Of a stretch of DNA of 64,000 bases, positions 18,329-28,799 are shown piece by piece. A program made the translations under genes and the position numbers. Every line of letters begins with the position of its first letter. Position 1 is the first letter of the stretch. The notes below the pieces were generated by a model, which ran no database searches, had not been told where the DNA came from, and saw only the letters and a list, made by a program, of their open reading frames with translations. This stretch comes from Alkalitalea saponilacus. GTDB taxonomy: Bacteria > Bacteroidota > Bacteroidia > Bacteroidales > Marinilabiliaceae. The stretch is from positions 1 through 64,000 of the forward strand of contig NZ_FUYV01000017.1 of the NCBI RefSeq assembly GCF_900168165.1, written 5' to 3'.

Positions 18329-20329
18329 ATGGTGATGGAAGCAAATGAACTAAACAAATCATCCGAAGAACGGACGAATTTGAACACCGGCAACCAGTCC
18401 GGCAATACTGAACAGACTACTGAACAACAATCCCCCGAGGAGGTTAAAAATTCCGGACAGGAAGACCAAACTCCAAAAAGGGAAGAAAACAAATCGGAAA
18501 ATCAACCGGAAGAAGTATCTGGTGCAGATGGTCAGGAGTCAGAAACAACGAAATTGGAGAATTCAGAAGAGCCGGAGAAAAAACTTCCGCAGGAAAATCT
18601 GTATCCGGAAGAGATGGATTATACTTCTTTATCGAGAGAGCAACTCATAGAGAAATTCAAGGATAATCTTAATAAATATCCTGTTTCAAATATTAAAACC
18701 CATGCAGAAGCCATTCGTTTAATATTTGAAAACAAGACCAAAGAGGAAGAAGTAGCGGCCAAACAGAAATTCATTGAATCCGGAGAACCGGAAGAATCAT
18801 TCGATCCACAACCTGATTTTCTGCAAAAGGATTTTGCCGGACTTTTTGCCGAGTACCGCAACAAAAGAGATGAAGAAAGACTGTCTCAGGAGAACGAAAA
18901 AGAGAAAAACCTTAAGGACAAGTATGAAGTAATAGAAGGGATAAAAGACCTCATTAACCGTCAGGAGTCATTGAACGATACTTTTCAGGAATTTAGGACA
19001 CTGCAACAAAAATGGCGAGATATTGGACCGGTTCCTCAAAACAAACTGCATGATTTATGGGAAACTTTCCACTTGCATGTTGAGAACTTCTACAATTACA
19101 TCAAAATAAACAACGAGTTGCGGGATCTGGATCTCAAGAAGAACTATGAGTCCAAGCTTGCCTTGTGTGAAAAGGCAGAAACCTTGTTACTGGAGCCCTC
19201 GCCGGTGAAGGCATTTAAAACACTCCAGAAATATCATGATCAGTGGAGGGAGATTGGTCCGGTGCCAAGAGATAAAAAAGATGAACTCTGGGACAGGTTT
19301 AAAGCAGCGACTTCCAAAATTAATCAACGACAACATGAGCATTTTGAGTCGTTGAAAAATCAATTGCATAAAAACCTTGAGGCAAAAATAGAACTTTGCG
19401 AGAAGGCCGAAGCCCTTTTACAACAGGAGATTACATCACCCAGAGAATGGGAAAACAAGAGCAAGCAACTGATTGATTTACAACAAATATGGAAAACCAT
19501 TGGGTTTGCACCAAAAAAAGACAACAATCTGGTTTACGATAGATTCAGAAAAGCATGCGATGAGTTCTTTAACCGGAAACGCGACTTTTTCAAGAACTAT
19601 AAAGATGAGCAACAAAATAATCTGCAACTAAAAACAGAACTCTGTATTCAGGCCGAGGCCATGAAGGAGAGTAACGACTGGAAAAAAACAACAGAAGAAT
19701 ACATTCGGATTCAGAAAAAATGGAAAGAGATCGGACCAGTGCCCCGAAAACAATCCGATGCCATATGGAAACGATTCAGAGAAGCTTGTGACTATTTCTT
19801 CAACAGAAAATCTAAGTTTTTTAACAACATTGACGCTGAACAAGACGAGAACCTTAATAAAAAAGAAGCTATCATTAAGGAGTTACAAGATTTTGAACTT
19901 CAGGATGACAGCGAGAAGTGTTTTGCTGTTTTACAGGACTTTCAGCGCAGATGGTCTGAAGTTGGCTTCGTTCCAATAAAAGATAAAGACCGCATCAATC
20001 AGGATTTTAGAAACCTGATTAATCAGAAATTTGACCATCTGAATCTGGATGAAGTCAACAAAAACCTTCAGAAATTCAGAAACAAACTGGAAAACTGGAA
20101 ATCCAACGACCAGTTTAATGAGAAAATTGGTCAGGAGCGAAACAAAATCATGTTGAAACTCAAACAGCTTGAAAGTGATATTGTACTTTGGGAAAACAAC
20201 ATAGGCTTCTTTACAAAATCTAAAAATTCAGAAGCTTTGGTGCGCGATTTCAAGCACAAAATAGAGAATGGAAAACGAAACATTGAGTTGTTGAATAAGA
20301 AACTTGATTTAATTGATGAAATGCTTTAG
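18329..20329 (+). CDS. DUF349 repeat protein
   Basis: 666 residues. A long acidic, low-complexity N-terminus (about 1-105, rich in E, Q, S and N) is followed by five DUF349 repeats recognisable by the W..IGPVP core: WRDIGPVPQNK, WREIGPVPRDK, WKTIGFAPKKD, WKEIGPVPRKQ and WSEVGFVPIKD, each followed by a D.(L/I)W..F helix. A charged coiled-coil C-terminus (about 580-666) ends the protein. DUF349 proteins are widespread in Bacteroidota and some other phyla; function is not established, and the all-helical architecture suggests a scaffold. No signal peptide. The start could equally be codon 3. A very strong hairpin straddles its stop codon. Confidence 0.85.
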   Translation: MVMEANELNKSSEERTNLNTGNQSGNTEQTTEQQSPEEVKNSGQEDQTPKREENKSENQPEEVSGADGQESETTKLENSEEPEKKLPQENLYPEEMDYTSLSREQLIEKFKDNLNKYPVSNIKTHAEAIRLIFENKTKEEEVAAKQKFIESGEPEESFDPQPDFLQKDFAGLFAEYRNKRDEERLSQENEKEKNLKDKYEVIEGIKDLINRQESLNDTFQEFRTLQQKWRDIGPVPQNKLHDLWETFHLHVENFYNYIKINNELRDLDLKKNYESKLALCEKAETLLLEPSPVKAFKTLQKYHDQWREIGPVPRDKKDELWDRFKAATSKINQRQHEHFESLKNQLHKNLEAKIELCEKAEALLQQEITSPREWENKSKQLIDLQQIWKTIGFAPKKDNNLVYDRFRKACDEFFNRKRDFFKNYKDEQQNNLQLKTELCIQAEAMKESNDWKKTTEEYIRIQKKWKEIGPVPRKQSDAIWKRFREACDYFFNRKSKFFNNIDAEQDENLNKKEAIIKELQDFELQDDSEKCFAVLQDFQRRWSEVGFVPIKDKDRINQDFRNLINQKFDHLNLDEVNKNLQKFRNKLENWKSNDQFNEKIGQERNKIMLKLKQLESDIVLWENNIGFFTKSKNSEALVRDFKHKIENGKRNIELLNKKLDLIDEML

Positions 20330-20349
20330 CATTTCATCAATTAATCAAA
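20305..20349. terminator. Strong bidirectional hairpin at the DUF349 gene stop
   Basis: TTAATTGATGAAATGC (ending 20324) pairs perfectly with GCATTTCATCAATTAA (20329-20344) around a TTTA loop; with one bulged T the stem extends to about 21 bp. The stop codon TAG (20327-20329) is in the loop edge. It sits between convergent genes and probably ends transcription from both sides, although it lacks a U-run on the + strand. Confidence 0.55.
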
Positions 20350-20367
20350 CCAGACGCGAATCTGCAA

Positions 20368-22182
20368 TCATTCAATTCCTAAAGAGGAGCCAATTGCAAC
20401 CATCAACCATGAACCATGTTGTAACCACTGTTCTGACCAACGCCACATATGACTTACATCGTCGCCCCACGGAGCAGGTCTGAAAGCAATATCAGACTCA
20501 TTACCAAAGCCCGCAGTAATTCCGTTCAAAACGCAACCTTTTACATTAAGTTCACGATAATCTGAATATGCAGGTGCATAAGAAGGGTTGTTGTAGCCTC
20601 TGCCATGAAGCATAGTCATGTTGAAAGGATTAAGGCCAAGAATCCAGTTCTTTTGATCAGAGGCATAATGTAAAGCTTTTTTCTGTATATCTGAATCAAG
20701 ATATGGGAAAGCCTGATACATGGCCGTAGCAAGGGAAGCCAATCGTGCATTTTCGCCCTGCCACCAATAGCCAGTTTCGTTGTTTTGAGGAATGAAAAAG
20801 GATGTACGCTTACTATCTTCGTTCACTGCTTTTACATACTGCCGTGCATATCCGAAAGGATTATTTACTTCACTGGTAACAGCTAATTCAAAAGCTACTC
20901 CGCGGCGAACGCCATCAACAGCAATCGACTGGTACTGTGAGTCTGTCTCAAAATTTAAATAGCGAACCAGAGAAACCACCGGAAGGCCGGCTTCTGCGGC
21001 GTGAAAAAATGATCGGATGTTCTCGTCATCAGCACGCCAAAAGTCAGTCATGGTTTCATCGCTTGTAAGGCGAGAAGTTAGGTTTTGCATTCTAACTCTG
21101 GCAGCTTCAAGAAACTGCCGATCACCAGTAGCATGATAAAGTTCGGTTGCTGCCATTAAAGCGCAATAGTCGTCAATGATGTTCTCTTTACCATCGGCAA
21201 TATGCAGATGATTATATTTTTCGAGATGATGGAAACCACGAATAGCTGCCTCGAGGTAGGTTTCTGTTGAAAATTCTCCACTATGTCCTTCAGCAGCAGC
21301 TCTGGCAAGTGCTGCAATTGACATACCGCCACCTTCTCTGTAGCCGGCTTCATAATTGTCATTTTTAAAGCCTTCCTGACCAATGTATGCACATATTTCG
21401 CGCTGAGCAGGATCCCATGACCAATTGGCAAAGACATTAATGTAAAAGTACCCCTCTTCATCTTGCATCCTAATTAACCAATCAGCACCATGAACTGCTT
21501 CTACAATAAGATTAGATTTAAGAACCTCTTTATCATCACCTTTATAATATTTCTCAACATTTTTAAGGGTTTCAAGAAAATTCCAAACAACCATAGGTGC
21601 TTGCTGAGGATTCATGAAATTGGCATAACTCAAATGGCTTAGATATTTCCCTCTGTCACCTGATGCATCATACCAACCTCCACTTGCATCTATTATGTCA
21701 TCTCTTTCACCAAAAAAACTAATATTTTTATCGGCCTCATTAAATTCTCCGGCTGCTCTTTGAGAACGAATTCCTTTGGTGAGTAAATCAAGTGTCGAAA
21801 TAGCAAGTACCTGGTCATTAATTTCAAATACCTTGCTCTTAACCATACTACCATTCATCTGAACTGCAGCATAATATTTCCCGGGAAGATCAAAATCGGA
21901 AAAACTGCCACGATATGCTCTTCCGGTATGCCAAGAGTCTATCGCCCCTCCTGATTCAAAATTTCCGCTAAAAACTTCTTTATCATTCAAATTATGAATG
22001 GAAAAGTTGCGAGGCTCAAAACCTCCAGTCGTTTGAAAGACAACAGTTTTTGCTCCACCCGAATTATAACCCAGATGATTTACCAAAACTTCTGAACCTA
22101 CACCAGCCCCTTCGGAACCAAATCCACAATGAGCAAATAACAAAAATGCAGGCATCATCGCAAATCTTAAAAAGTACTTCAT
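20368..22182 (-). CDS. Glycoside hydrolase family 9 with N-terminal Ig-like domain
   Basis: 604 residues. Signal peptide (about 1-22), an N-terminal cellulase-type Ig-like domain (about 30-122, VLVNHLGYNSGGAKTVVF through GKYYAAVQM) and a GH9 (alpha/alpha)6 barrel. GGWYDASGD (168-176) supplies the catalytic-base aspartates, and the C-terminal stretch around E584 (RWSEQWLQHG) fits the acid position. The family hydrolyses beta-1,4-glucans and related polymers (cellulose, mixed glucans, some glucosaminides); the substrate cannot be fixed from sequence. It probably acts outside the inner membrane. Its promoter overlaps a LacI-type operator, so expression should follow sugar availability. It converges with the DUF349 gene. 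Confidence 0.88.
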   Translation of the reverse strand: MKYFLRFAMMPAFLLFAHCGFGSEGAGVGSEVLVNHLGYNSGGAKTVVFQTTGGFEPRNFSIHNLNDKEVFSGNFESGGAIDSWHTGRAYRGSFSDFDLPGKYYAAVQMNGSMVKSKVFEINDQVLAISTLDLLTKGIRSQRAAGEFNEADKNISFFGERDDIIDASGGWYDASGDRGKYLSHLSYANFMNPQQAPMVVWNFLETLKNVEKYYKGDDKEVLKSNLIVEAVHGADWLIRMQDEEGYFYINVFANWSWDPAQREICAYIGQEGFKNDNYEAGYREGGGMSIAALARAAAEGHSGEFSTETYLEAAIRGFHHLEKYNHLHIADGKENIIDDYCALMAATELYHATGDRQFLEAARVRMQNLTSRLTSDETMTDFWRADDENIRSFFHAAEAGLPVVSLVRYLNFETDSQYQSIAVDGVRRGVAFELAVTSEVNNPFGYARQYVKAVNEDSKRTSFFIPQNNETGYWWQGENARLASLATAMYQAFPYLDSDIQKKALHYASDQKNWILGLNPFNMTMLHGRGYNNPSYAPAYSDYRELNVKGCVLNGITAGFGNESDIAFRPAPWGDDVSHMWRWSEQWLQHGSWLMVAIGSSLGIE

Positions 22183-22222
22183 TATTAAATGGTTTTAGTT
22201 AAAATCTTAGTCAACTTTAAGA

Positions 22223-22262
22223 CAAAAATAGAAAACAATCTTTTAAAGTGCAAGCGCTTGCA
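22223..22262 (-). promoter_or_regulatory. GH9 promoter overlapped by a LacI/GalR-type operator
   Basis: On the minus strand, TTG and TATTTTTG (complement of 22223-22230) are exactly 20 nt apart, a textbook Bacteroidota promoter 41 nt before the GH9 start. The TTG (complement of 22251-22253) lies inside the perfect 14-bp palindrome TGCAAGCGCTTGCA at 22249-22262, whose central CG and TTGC/GCAA arms are typical of LacI/GalR-family operators. A bound repressor would block the -33 element. Confidence 0.72.
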
Positions 22263-22426
22263 TTTATTTAACAATTCAATCATTGTAATGATAATTATCC
22301 GTTTCAAATGAAAGATTTCAAAATCAAAAAGAATAAGTTGAAGCAAGATTTAACCAAAAAACTACACATACCTATGAAAAAAAACCAAACTACGCTATGC
22401 AATTAATATTTTAGGATAGATTTTGT

Positions 22427-22434
22427 TACCTTTG
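22427..22434 (+). promoter_or_regulatory. -7 element and long leader upstream of pyrG
   Basis: TACCTTTG at 22427-22434 matches TAnnTTTG. It predicts a leader of about 105 nt before the GTG at 22546, with a small dyad TGAGAT (22468-22473)/ATCTCA (22495-22500). A suitable -33 was not seen. The remainder of 22263-22426 shows no gene. Confidence 0.4.
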
Positions 22435-22533
22435 TACATTATTTTTCGTAACACAAGCTTAGTTTGCTGAGATTGAGCCACTTCTAAACCGAGCATCTCA
22501 TTCCGGCAGTTTATCACAAAATGTAGAATTTAA

Positions 22534-24162
<1,629 letters not shown>

Positions 24163-24200
24163 AATAATTCCCAAAAAGAATATTTCATAAGACAATAAAA

Positions 24201-26075
24201 ATGGATAGAAATTCAATCACAGGTTTACTGCTAATCACACTCATTCTGATAGGATTTTGGTTTATCAACAAGCCATCACAGGAGCAAGTTGAAGCCATGC
24301 GTCAACAAAGAGACTCTCTTCGAATGGTTGAAATGCTTGAAGAAGAGCGCCGGTTAAGTGAAGAGGTTCGAAAAGAAGCCGAAGCAACCCCGGTATCTCT
24401 TACCGATGAGACTGTGACTATTACTGAAAATGATACTGTTCAGCAACAGCGCGCCCGACAAATGTATGGCCAGTTAAGTCCATTTGTTTCAGGCGAGCAG
24501 GAGTTCTTCACTCTTGAAAATGAGAAAATCATAATGACTTTCACTAACAAAGGAGGAAGAATCTATTCGGTTGAATTAAAAGATTATAAAACCCATGAAG
24601 GGGAACCGCTAATCTTATTCGAAGGGGAAAACAACAAATTCGGCTTCTCTTTTACTCATAACACCAGGGTTTTCAACACCAATGACCTGTACTTTGATGT
24701 TCAGTCTCATTCAGATTCGATTATTGTTTTCCAAATTGCAACAGAACAAAATGAATCTTTGAGATTCAGGTATACTCTTCCGGAAGATGAGTACATGACT
24801 GGTTTTGCAATTCAAACACAAAACCTGAGAAATTTGATGGCAACACCAAGGGGAACCATTGACATCAATTGGCATGTTGAAATGCCAGCTTTTGAATTAA
24901 ACCGTACCCAAGAGCAACCAAACACACGTCTTTACTATAAATATCATCTTTCTGATGTTGACAATCTTCGTCCCGGCCGAAATGATAGTGAGAGCATAAG
25001 AACACCTCTTAAATGGATCGCCTTTAAAAGTCAATTCTTCTCATCCATTTTTATTGCTGAAGAAACCTTTACAGGCGCCTATCTGTCAGCCGTTCAGGAG
25101 GAAAATGAATACAGCACGTTCCTTAGTTATAAAACAGCCGAAGCTCTGGTTCCGGTGGATTTTTCGTTGAACCAGGAACACAGATTCAATTTCTATTTTG
25201 GGCCAAATCATTACTATACTCTAAATAGCTATGGCAAAGATCTTGAATTTAACAGGTTACTTCCGTTGGGGTGGGGTATTTTTGGATGGATCAACCGCTT
25301 CGCAGTCATCCCGGTTTTTAATCTGTTAGAAAATCGCATCGCAAGTTATGGAATCATTATATTAATTCTGACATTACTTATTAAACTGGTTTTATTTCCA
25401 TTAACCTATAAATCATACATCTCAACAGCCAAAATGAAGGTGTTAAAACCTCAAATTGATGAGATCAATGAACGAATACCGAAAGACAAGGCATTGGAGC
25501 GACAACAGGCGGTAATGGGACTTTATAAAAAAGCTGGTGTAAATCCAATGGGTGGCTGTTTACCAATGCTCTTGCAAATGCCTATTCTGATTGCCCTATT
25601 CAGGTTTTTCCCGGCATCAATTGAGTTGAGACAAGAAGCGTTTCTATGGGCAAATGACCTTTCAACATACGATTCCATTATAGATTTACCATTTAACATA
25701 CCATTTTATGGTGCTCATGTGAGTTTGTTTACACTCTTAATGGCCATTACCAATATTGTTTACACAAAAATGAACATGGAAATGACCCAGTCAACAAACC
25801 AAATGCCGGGTATGAAAGGCATGATGTACATGATGCCGGTGATGTTCCTGTTCTTCTTTAACAGTTATTCATCGGGATTAAGTTACTATTACTTTATCTC
25901 AACCTTGATTACCATTTTCCAGACCATCATTATAAAACAATTTGTGGATGAGAAAAAACTGTTGAAAAAAATTCAGGCCAACCAGAAAAAGCCGGTAAAG
26001 AAATCTAAATTTGCTCAAAGGCTTGAAGATATGGCAAAACAGCAACAGCAGATTAAAAAGAAAGGGAAAAGATAA
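24201..26075 (+). CDS. yidC: Membrane protein insertase YidC
   Basis: 624 residues. One N-terminal membrane segment (about 6-23), a large periplasmic beta domain (about 60-350), then the Oxa1/YidC core with membrane segments near 360-400, 450, 500-520 and 540-575, including ILTLLIKLVLFPLTYKSY, GGCLPMLLQMPI and MMYMMPVMFLFFFN. The lysine-rich tail (about 585-624) ends KKKGKR and fits ribosome contact. It inserts inner-membrane proteins with or without SecYEG. It is downstream of pyrG in the same transcription unit, which ends in a strong terminator 20 nt after the stop. Confidence 0.97.
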   Translation: MDRNSITGLLLITLILIGFWFINKPSQEQVEAMRQQRDSLRMVEMLEEERRLSEEVRKEAEATPVSLTDETVTITENDTVQQQRARQMYGQLSPFVSGEQEFFTLENEKIIMTFTNKGGRIYSVELKDYKTHEGEPLILFEGENNKFGFSFTHNTRVFNTNDLYFDVQSHSDSIIVFQIATEQNESLRFRYTLPEDEYMTGFAIQTQNLRNLMATPRGTIDINWHVEMPAFELNRTQEQPNTRLYYKYHLSDVDNLRPGRNDSESIRTPLKWIAFKSQFFSSIFIAEETFTGAYLSAVQEENEYSTFLSYKTAEALVPVDFSLNQEHRFNFYFGPNHYYTLNSYGKDLEFNRLLPLGWGIFGWINRFAVIPVFNLLENRIASYGIIILILTLLIKLVLFPLTYKSYISTAKMKVLKPQIDEINERIPKDKALERQQAVMGLYKKAGVNPMGGCLPMLLQMPILIALFRFFPASIELRQEAFLWANDLSTYDSIIDLPFNIPFYGAHVSLFTLLMAITNIVYTKMNMEMTQSTNQMPGMKGMMYMMPVMFLFFFNSYSSGLSYYYFISTLITIFQTIIIKQFVDEKKLLKKIQANQKKPVKKSKFAQRLEDMAKQQQQIKKKGKR

Positions 26076-26094
26076 TCCCGATACACAGATAGAT

Positions 26095-26138
26095 AAAAAA
26101 CAGAAGGAGTGTCAATCAGGACACTCCTTCTGTTTTTT
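26095..26138 (+). terminator. Rho-independent terminator after yidC
   Basis: CAGAAGGAGTGTC (26101-26113) and GACACTCCTTCTG (26120-26132) form a perfect 13-bp stem with a 6-nt loop, flanked by an A6 tract before and a T6 tract after. It is a classical, possibly bidirectional, intrinsic terminator. Confidence 0.92.
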
Positions 26139-26177
26139 ATACATATTCATAAATAGCCATCTGTCATGTAAGACATA

Positions 26178-26343
26178 ATTCTGAATATCTCATATTCAGA
26201 ATAAAACCTATCTGTTCAATAATTTTGTAACAAAATGGACTTTACATTATGTCTATAAAGAAAAAAAGTATTAATTTAGCCATTGGTCTGTAAAATCAAC
26301 TCTTATCAAATATCACTCAATCCCTTCCGGAATTGATTGAGTG
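26178..26343. promoter_or_regulatory. Three dyads upstream of the Gfo/Idh/MocA gene
   Basis: The 336-nt upstream region holds three perfect inverted repeats: ATTCTGAATAT/ATATTCAGAAT (26178-26202, 3-nt centre), ATTTTGTAACAAAAT (26222-26236, a 15-mer with a central A) and CACTCAATC (26314-26322)/GATTGAGTG (26335-26343), the last with a nested TTCCGGAA. The first two look like operators; the third may fold in the RNA leader 70 nt before the gene. No clear TAnnTTTG box was found. Confidence 0.5.
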
Positions 26344-26411
26344 TCGTTTACGTGTAATTATAGTTAAGAAAGAATAATAAACACAAGTTCTATCTAATAA
26401 TTATTACACCT

Positions 26412-27893
26412 ATGAAATCAAAAATTGGAAGAAGGGATTTCCTTCAAAAGAGTGGTGCAGCAGCAGTCGGATTAAGCGTACTGCCCGGAATCGTATCGGC
26501 TTCACAACCGGCTAAACCAGCCAGAAGATCCCCCGGTGATAAATTAAGAATTGCAGGTGTTGGCGTTGGCGGACGCGGATTTGCAGTGCTTCGTGCTATG
26601 GAAAGCGAAGAAATCGTTGCGCTTTGCGACGTTGACTGGAGGTATTCAAAAAACTGTTTTGACTACTGGCCCAAAGCTAAAAAGTATTGGGACTGGCGCA
26701 AAATGCTAGATGAAATGGGCGATGAAATTGATGCTGTTATGGTTGCTACAGCCGATCACACCCATGCCGCTATTGCAGCAACTGCCATTACTATGGGAAA
26801 ACACGTGTATGTTGAAAAGCCATTAACACACACGGTTTATGAATCCAGACTATTAACAAAACTGGCAAAAAAATACAAAGTTGCCACACAAATGGGTAAC
26901 CAGGGAGCATCTGAAGAAGGCGTTTCGTTGGTAAAAGAGTGGATTCAAAACGGAGAAATTGGCGAAGTAACACGTGTTGAAGCTTTCACTGACCGCCCAA
27001 TTTGGCCACAGGGTCTAAATACTCCAACTCAAGGTCAATGGGTACCAGATCATTTAAACTGGGATCTGTTTGTTGGACCTGCAAAAATGCGCCCATACAA
27101 TGAAATTTATACTCCATGGAACTTCCGCGGATGGTGGGATTACGGAACAGGTGCTTTGGGAGATATGGCATGTCATATTTTGCATCCCGTATTTAAAGGC
27201 CTGAATCTGGGATATCCAACCCGCGTTCAGGGAAGTTCTACCTTATTACTTCAGGACTGTGCCCCAGTAGCAGAAAAAGTCCGCATGATATTCCCCGAAA
27301 GAGCTCGCTTGAGAAGGGTTCGTATGCCGGAAGTTGAGGTACACTGGTATGATGGCGGCTTACAGCCATTAAAGCCAGACAACTGGCCTGCCGGAAAAAG
27401 CCTGAACGTTCAGGGTGGTGGTGCTCTTTTCTATGGAACCAAAGATATCCTGCACGTGGGATGTTATGGACGTGAGCCATTCCTGCTTTCAGGAAGAGTG
27501 CCTAATGCACCTAAAACAGAACGCAGAATCAACGTGAGCCACGAGATGGATTGGGTGCGTGCATGTAAAGAGAGCCCGGAAAACAGAACCGAATGTTCAT
27601 CAGCATTTGACGAAGCAGGCCCATTCAACGAAATGGTTGTCATGGGAGTTTTGGCTGTAAGACTACAGGCACTGAACAAAGAGTTGCACTGGGACGGCGA
27701 AAACATGCGTTTCACAAATATTGGTGATGACGAAACCATCCGTACTGTAATAAAAGATGGTTTTGAAATCAGAGACGGACATCCAACTTTTGACCAAACA
27801 TGGACAGAGCCTGTTAACGCCAAAAAATTTGCCGAGGAGTTAATTAAACATGAGTACAGAAAAGGTTGGTCATTACCAGATATGCCAGCTTAG
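26412..27893 (+). CDS. Tat-exported Gfo/Idh/MocA oxidoreductase
   Basis: 493 residues. A twin-arginine signal (KIGRRDFLQKSGAAAVGLSVLPG, with export inferred) precedes an NAD(P)-binding Rossmann domain with GVGVGGRGFAVL near 49-60 and the family's conserved EKPLTHT near 136-142, then a C-terminal alpha/beta substrate domain. Such secreted Gfo/Idh/MocA proteins, paired with DUF1080 proteins as here (34-nt gap), are linked to oxidation of glycosides at C3 and cleavage of the 3-keto sugar. The cofactor must be folded in the cytoplasm and carried out by Tat, which fits the signal. Substrate is unknown. Three dyads upstream suggest regulation. Confidence 0.87.
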   Translation: MKSKIGRRDFLQKSGAAAVGLSVLPGIVSASQPAKPARRSPGDKLRIAGVGVGGRGFAVLRAMESEEIVALCDVDWRYSKNCFDYWPKAKKYWDWRKMLDEMGDEIDAVMVATADHTHAAIAATAITMGKHVYVEKPLTHTVYESRLLTKLAKKYKVATQMGNQGASEEGVSLVKEWIQNGEIGEVTRVEAFTDRPIWPQGLNTPTQGQWVPDHLNWDLFVGPAKMRPYNEIYTPWNFRGWWDYGTGALGDMACHILHPVFKGLNLGYPTRVQGSSTLLLQDCAPVAEKVRMIFPERARLRRVRMPEVEVHWYDGGLQPLKPDNWPAGKSLNVQGGGALFYGTKDILHVGCYGREPFLLSGRVPNAPKTERRINVSHEMDWVRACKESPENRTECSSAFDEAGPFNEMVVMGVLAVRLQALNKELHWDGENMRFTNIGDDETIRTVIKDGFEIRDGHPTFDQTWTEPVNAKKFAEELIKHEYRKGWSLPDMPA

Positions 27894-27927
27894 TATTTTA
27901 AATCCCCAATTACTAATTATTAAAAAC

Positions 27928-28701
27928 ATGAAAAGACTATTTTTAGGACTGACAATGGTCGGTATTGTATTGTTATCGGCCTGTGGAACCGGGGCTTCAC
28001 GACAGGAAGCCAAAGAAACTCCATTAAATGCGCTTACCGAGCAGGAGAAAGCAGAAGGCTGGATTCTTCTATTTGATGGCGAAACTTTTGATGGTTGGCG
28101 TGGCTATGGTCGCGAAGATGTGCCATCTGCATGGATCATCGAAGACGATGCCATTAAAATCCAAGGTTCCGGAGCTGGTGAAGCCGGGCATGAAGATGGC
28201 GGAGACATCATATTTGATCAACAATTCCAGAATTTCGAACTGACATTTGAATGGAAAGTTTCACGTGGTGGAAACAGTGGAGTGTTCTATCTGGCTCAGG
28301 AAATTGAAGACCTGCCTATTTGGCGTTCGGCTCCTGAATATCAGATTCTGGACAACGTAAACCACCTGGATGCCCGTCTTGGAGTGGATGGAAACAGAAA
28401 ATCAGCGTCTCTGTATGACCTGATTCCTGCTAAACCTCAAAACTCAAAACCTTATGGTGAGTGGAACACCGGAAGTGTTATTATTTACAGAGGAACTGTA
28501 GTTCATTTTCAAAATGGCGAAAACGTTGTTGAATATCACTTATGGACTCCTGCATGGGAAGAGATGGTGGAAAACAGCAAATTTGCAGGATGGGGAGAGT
28601 TCATCAACGCTGGCGGTGAAAACCGCATGGGTTACATAGGACTTCAGGATCATGGCGATGATGTATGGTTCAGAAACCTGAAACTTAAAATTCTGGATTA
28701 A
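27928..28701 (+). CDS. DUF1080 lipoprotein (3-keto-disaccharide hydrolase-type)
   Basis: 257 residues from the ATG at 27928; an open extension to 27850 overlaps the upstream gene and is rejected because the lipoprotein signal MKRLFLGLTMVGIVLLSACG starts here. After the lipobox LSAC comes a single DUF1080 jelly-roll domain with the hallmark LFDGETFDGWRGYG, WKVSRGGNSGVFY and EYQILDN. The Pfam family is described as 3-keto-disaccharide hydrolase. With the oxidoreductase upstream it would complete a two-step cleavage of glycosidic bonds by oxidation then elimination or hydrolysis. It is membrane-anchored in the periplasm or at the outer membrane. Confidence 0.88.
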   Translation: MKRLFLGLTMVGIVLLSACGTGASRQEAKETPLNALTEQEKAEGWILLFDGETFDGWRGYGREDVPSAWIIEDDAIKIQGSGAGEAGHEDGGDIIFDQQFQNFELTFEWKVSRGGNSGVFYLAQEIEDLPIWRSAPEYQILDNVNHLDARLGVDGNRKSASLYDLIPAKPQNSKPYGEWNTGSVIIYRGTVVHFQNGENVVEYHLWTPAWEEMVENSKFAGWGEFINAGGENRMGYIGLQDHGDDVWFRNLKLKILD

Positions 28702-28728
28702 TCCGGAAAAGTCATATCATTTTACAGA

Positions 28729-28764
28729 AGGCTGTCCCGAAATCACGGGACAGCCTCTTTTTTT
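28729..28764. terminator. Rho-independent terminator between convergent genes
   Basis: AGGCTGTCCCG (28729-28739) and CGGGACAGCCT (28746-28756) make a perfect 11-bp GC-rich stem with a 6-nt loop, followed by CTTTTTTT. It ends the oxidoreductase/DUF1080 unit and faces the end of the convergent YiiX-like gene. Confidence 0.92.
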
Positions 28765-28799
28765 GACAGTATATCGGAATTTCAGAATGTATCGAAGTT

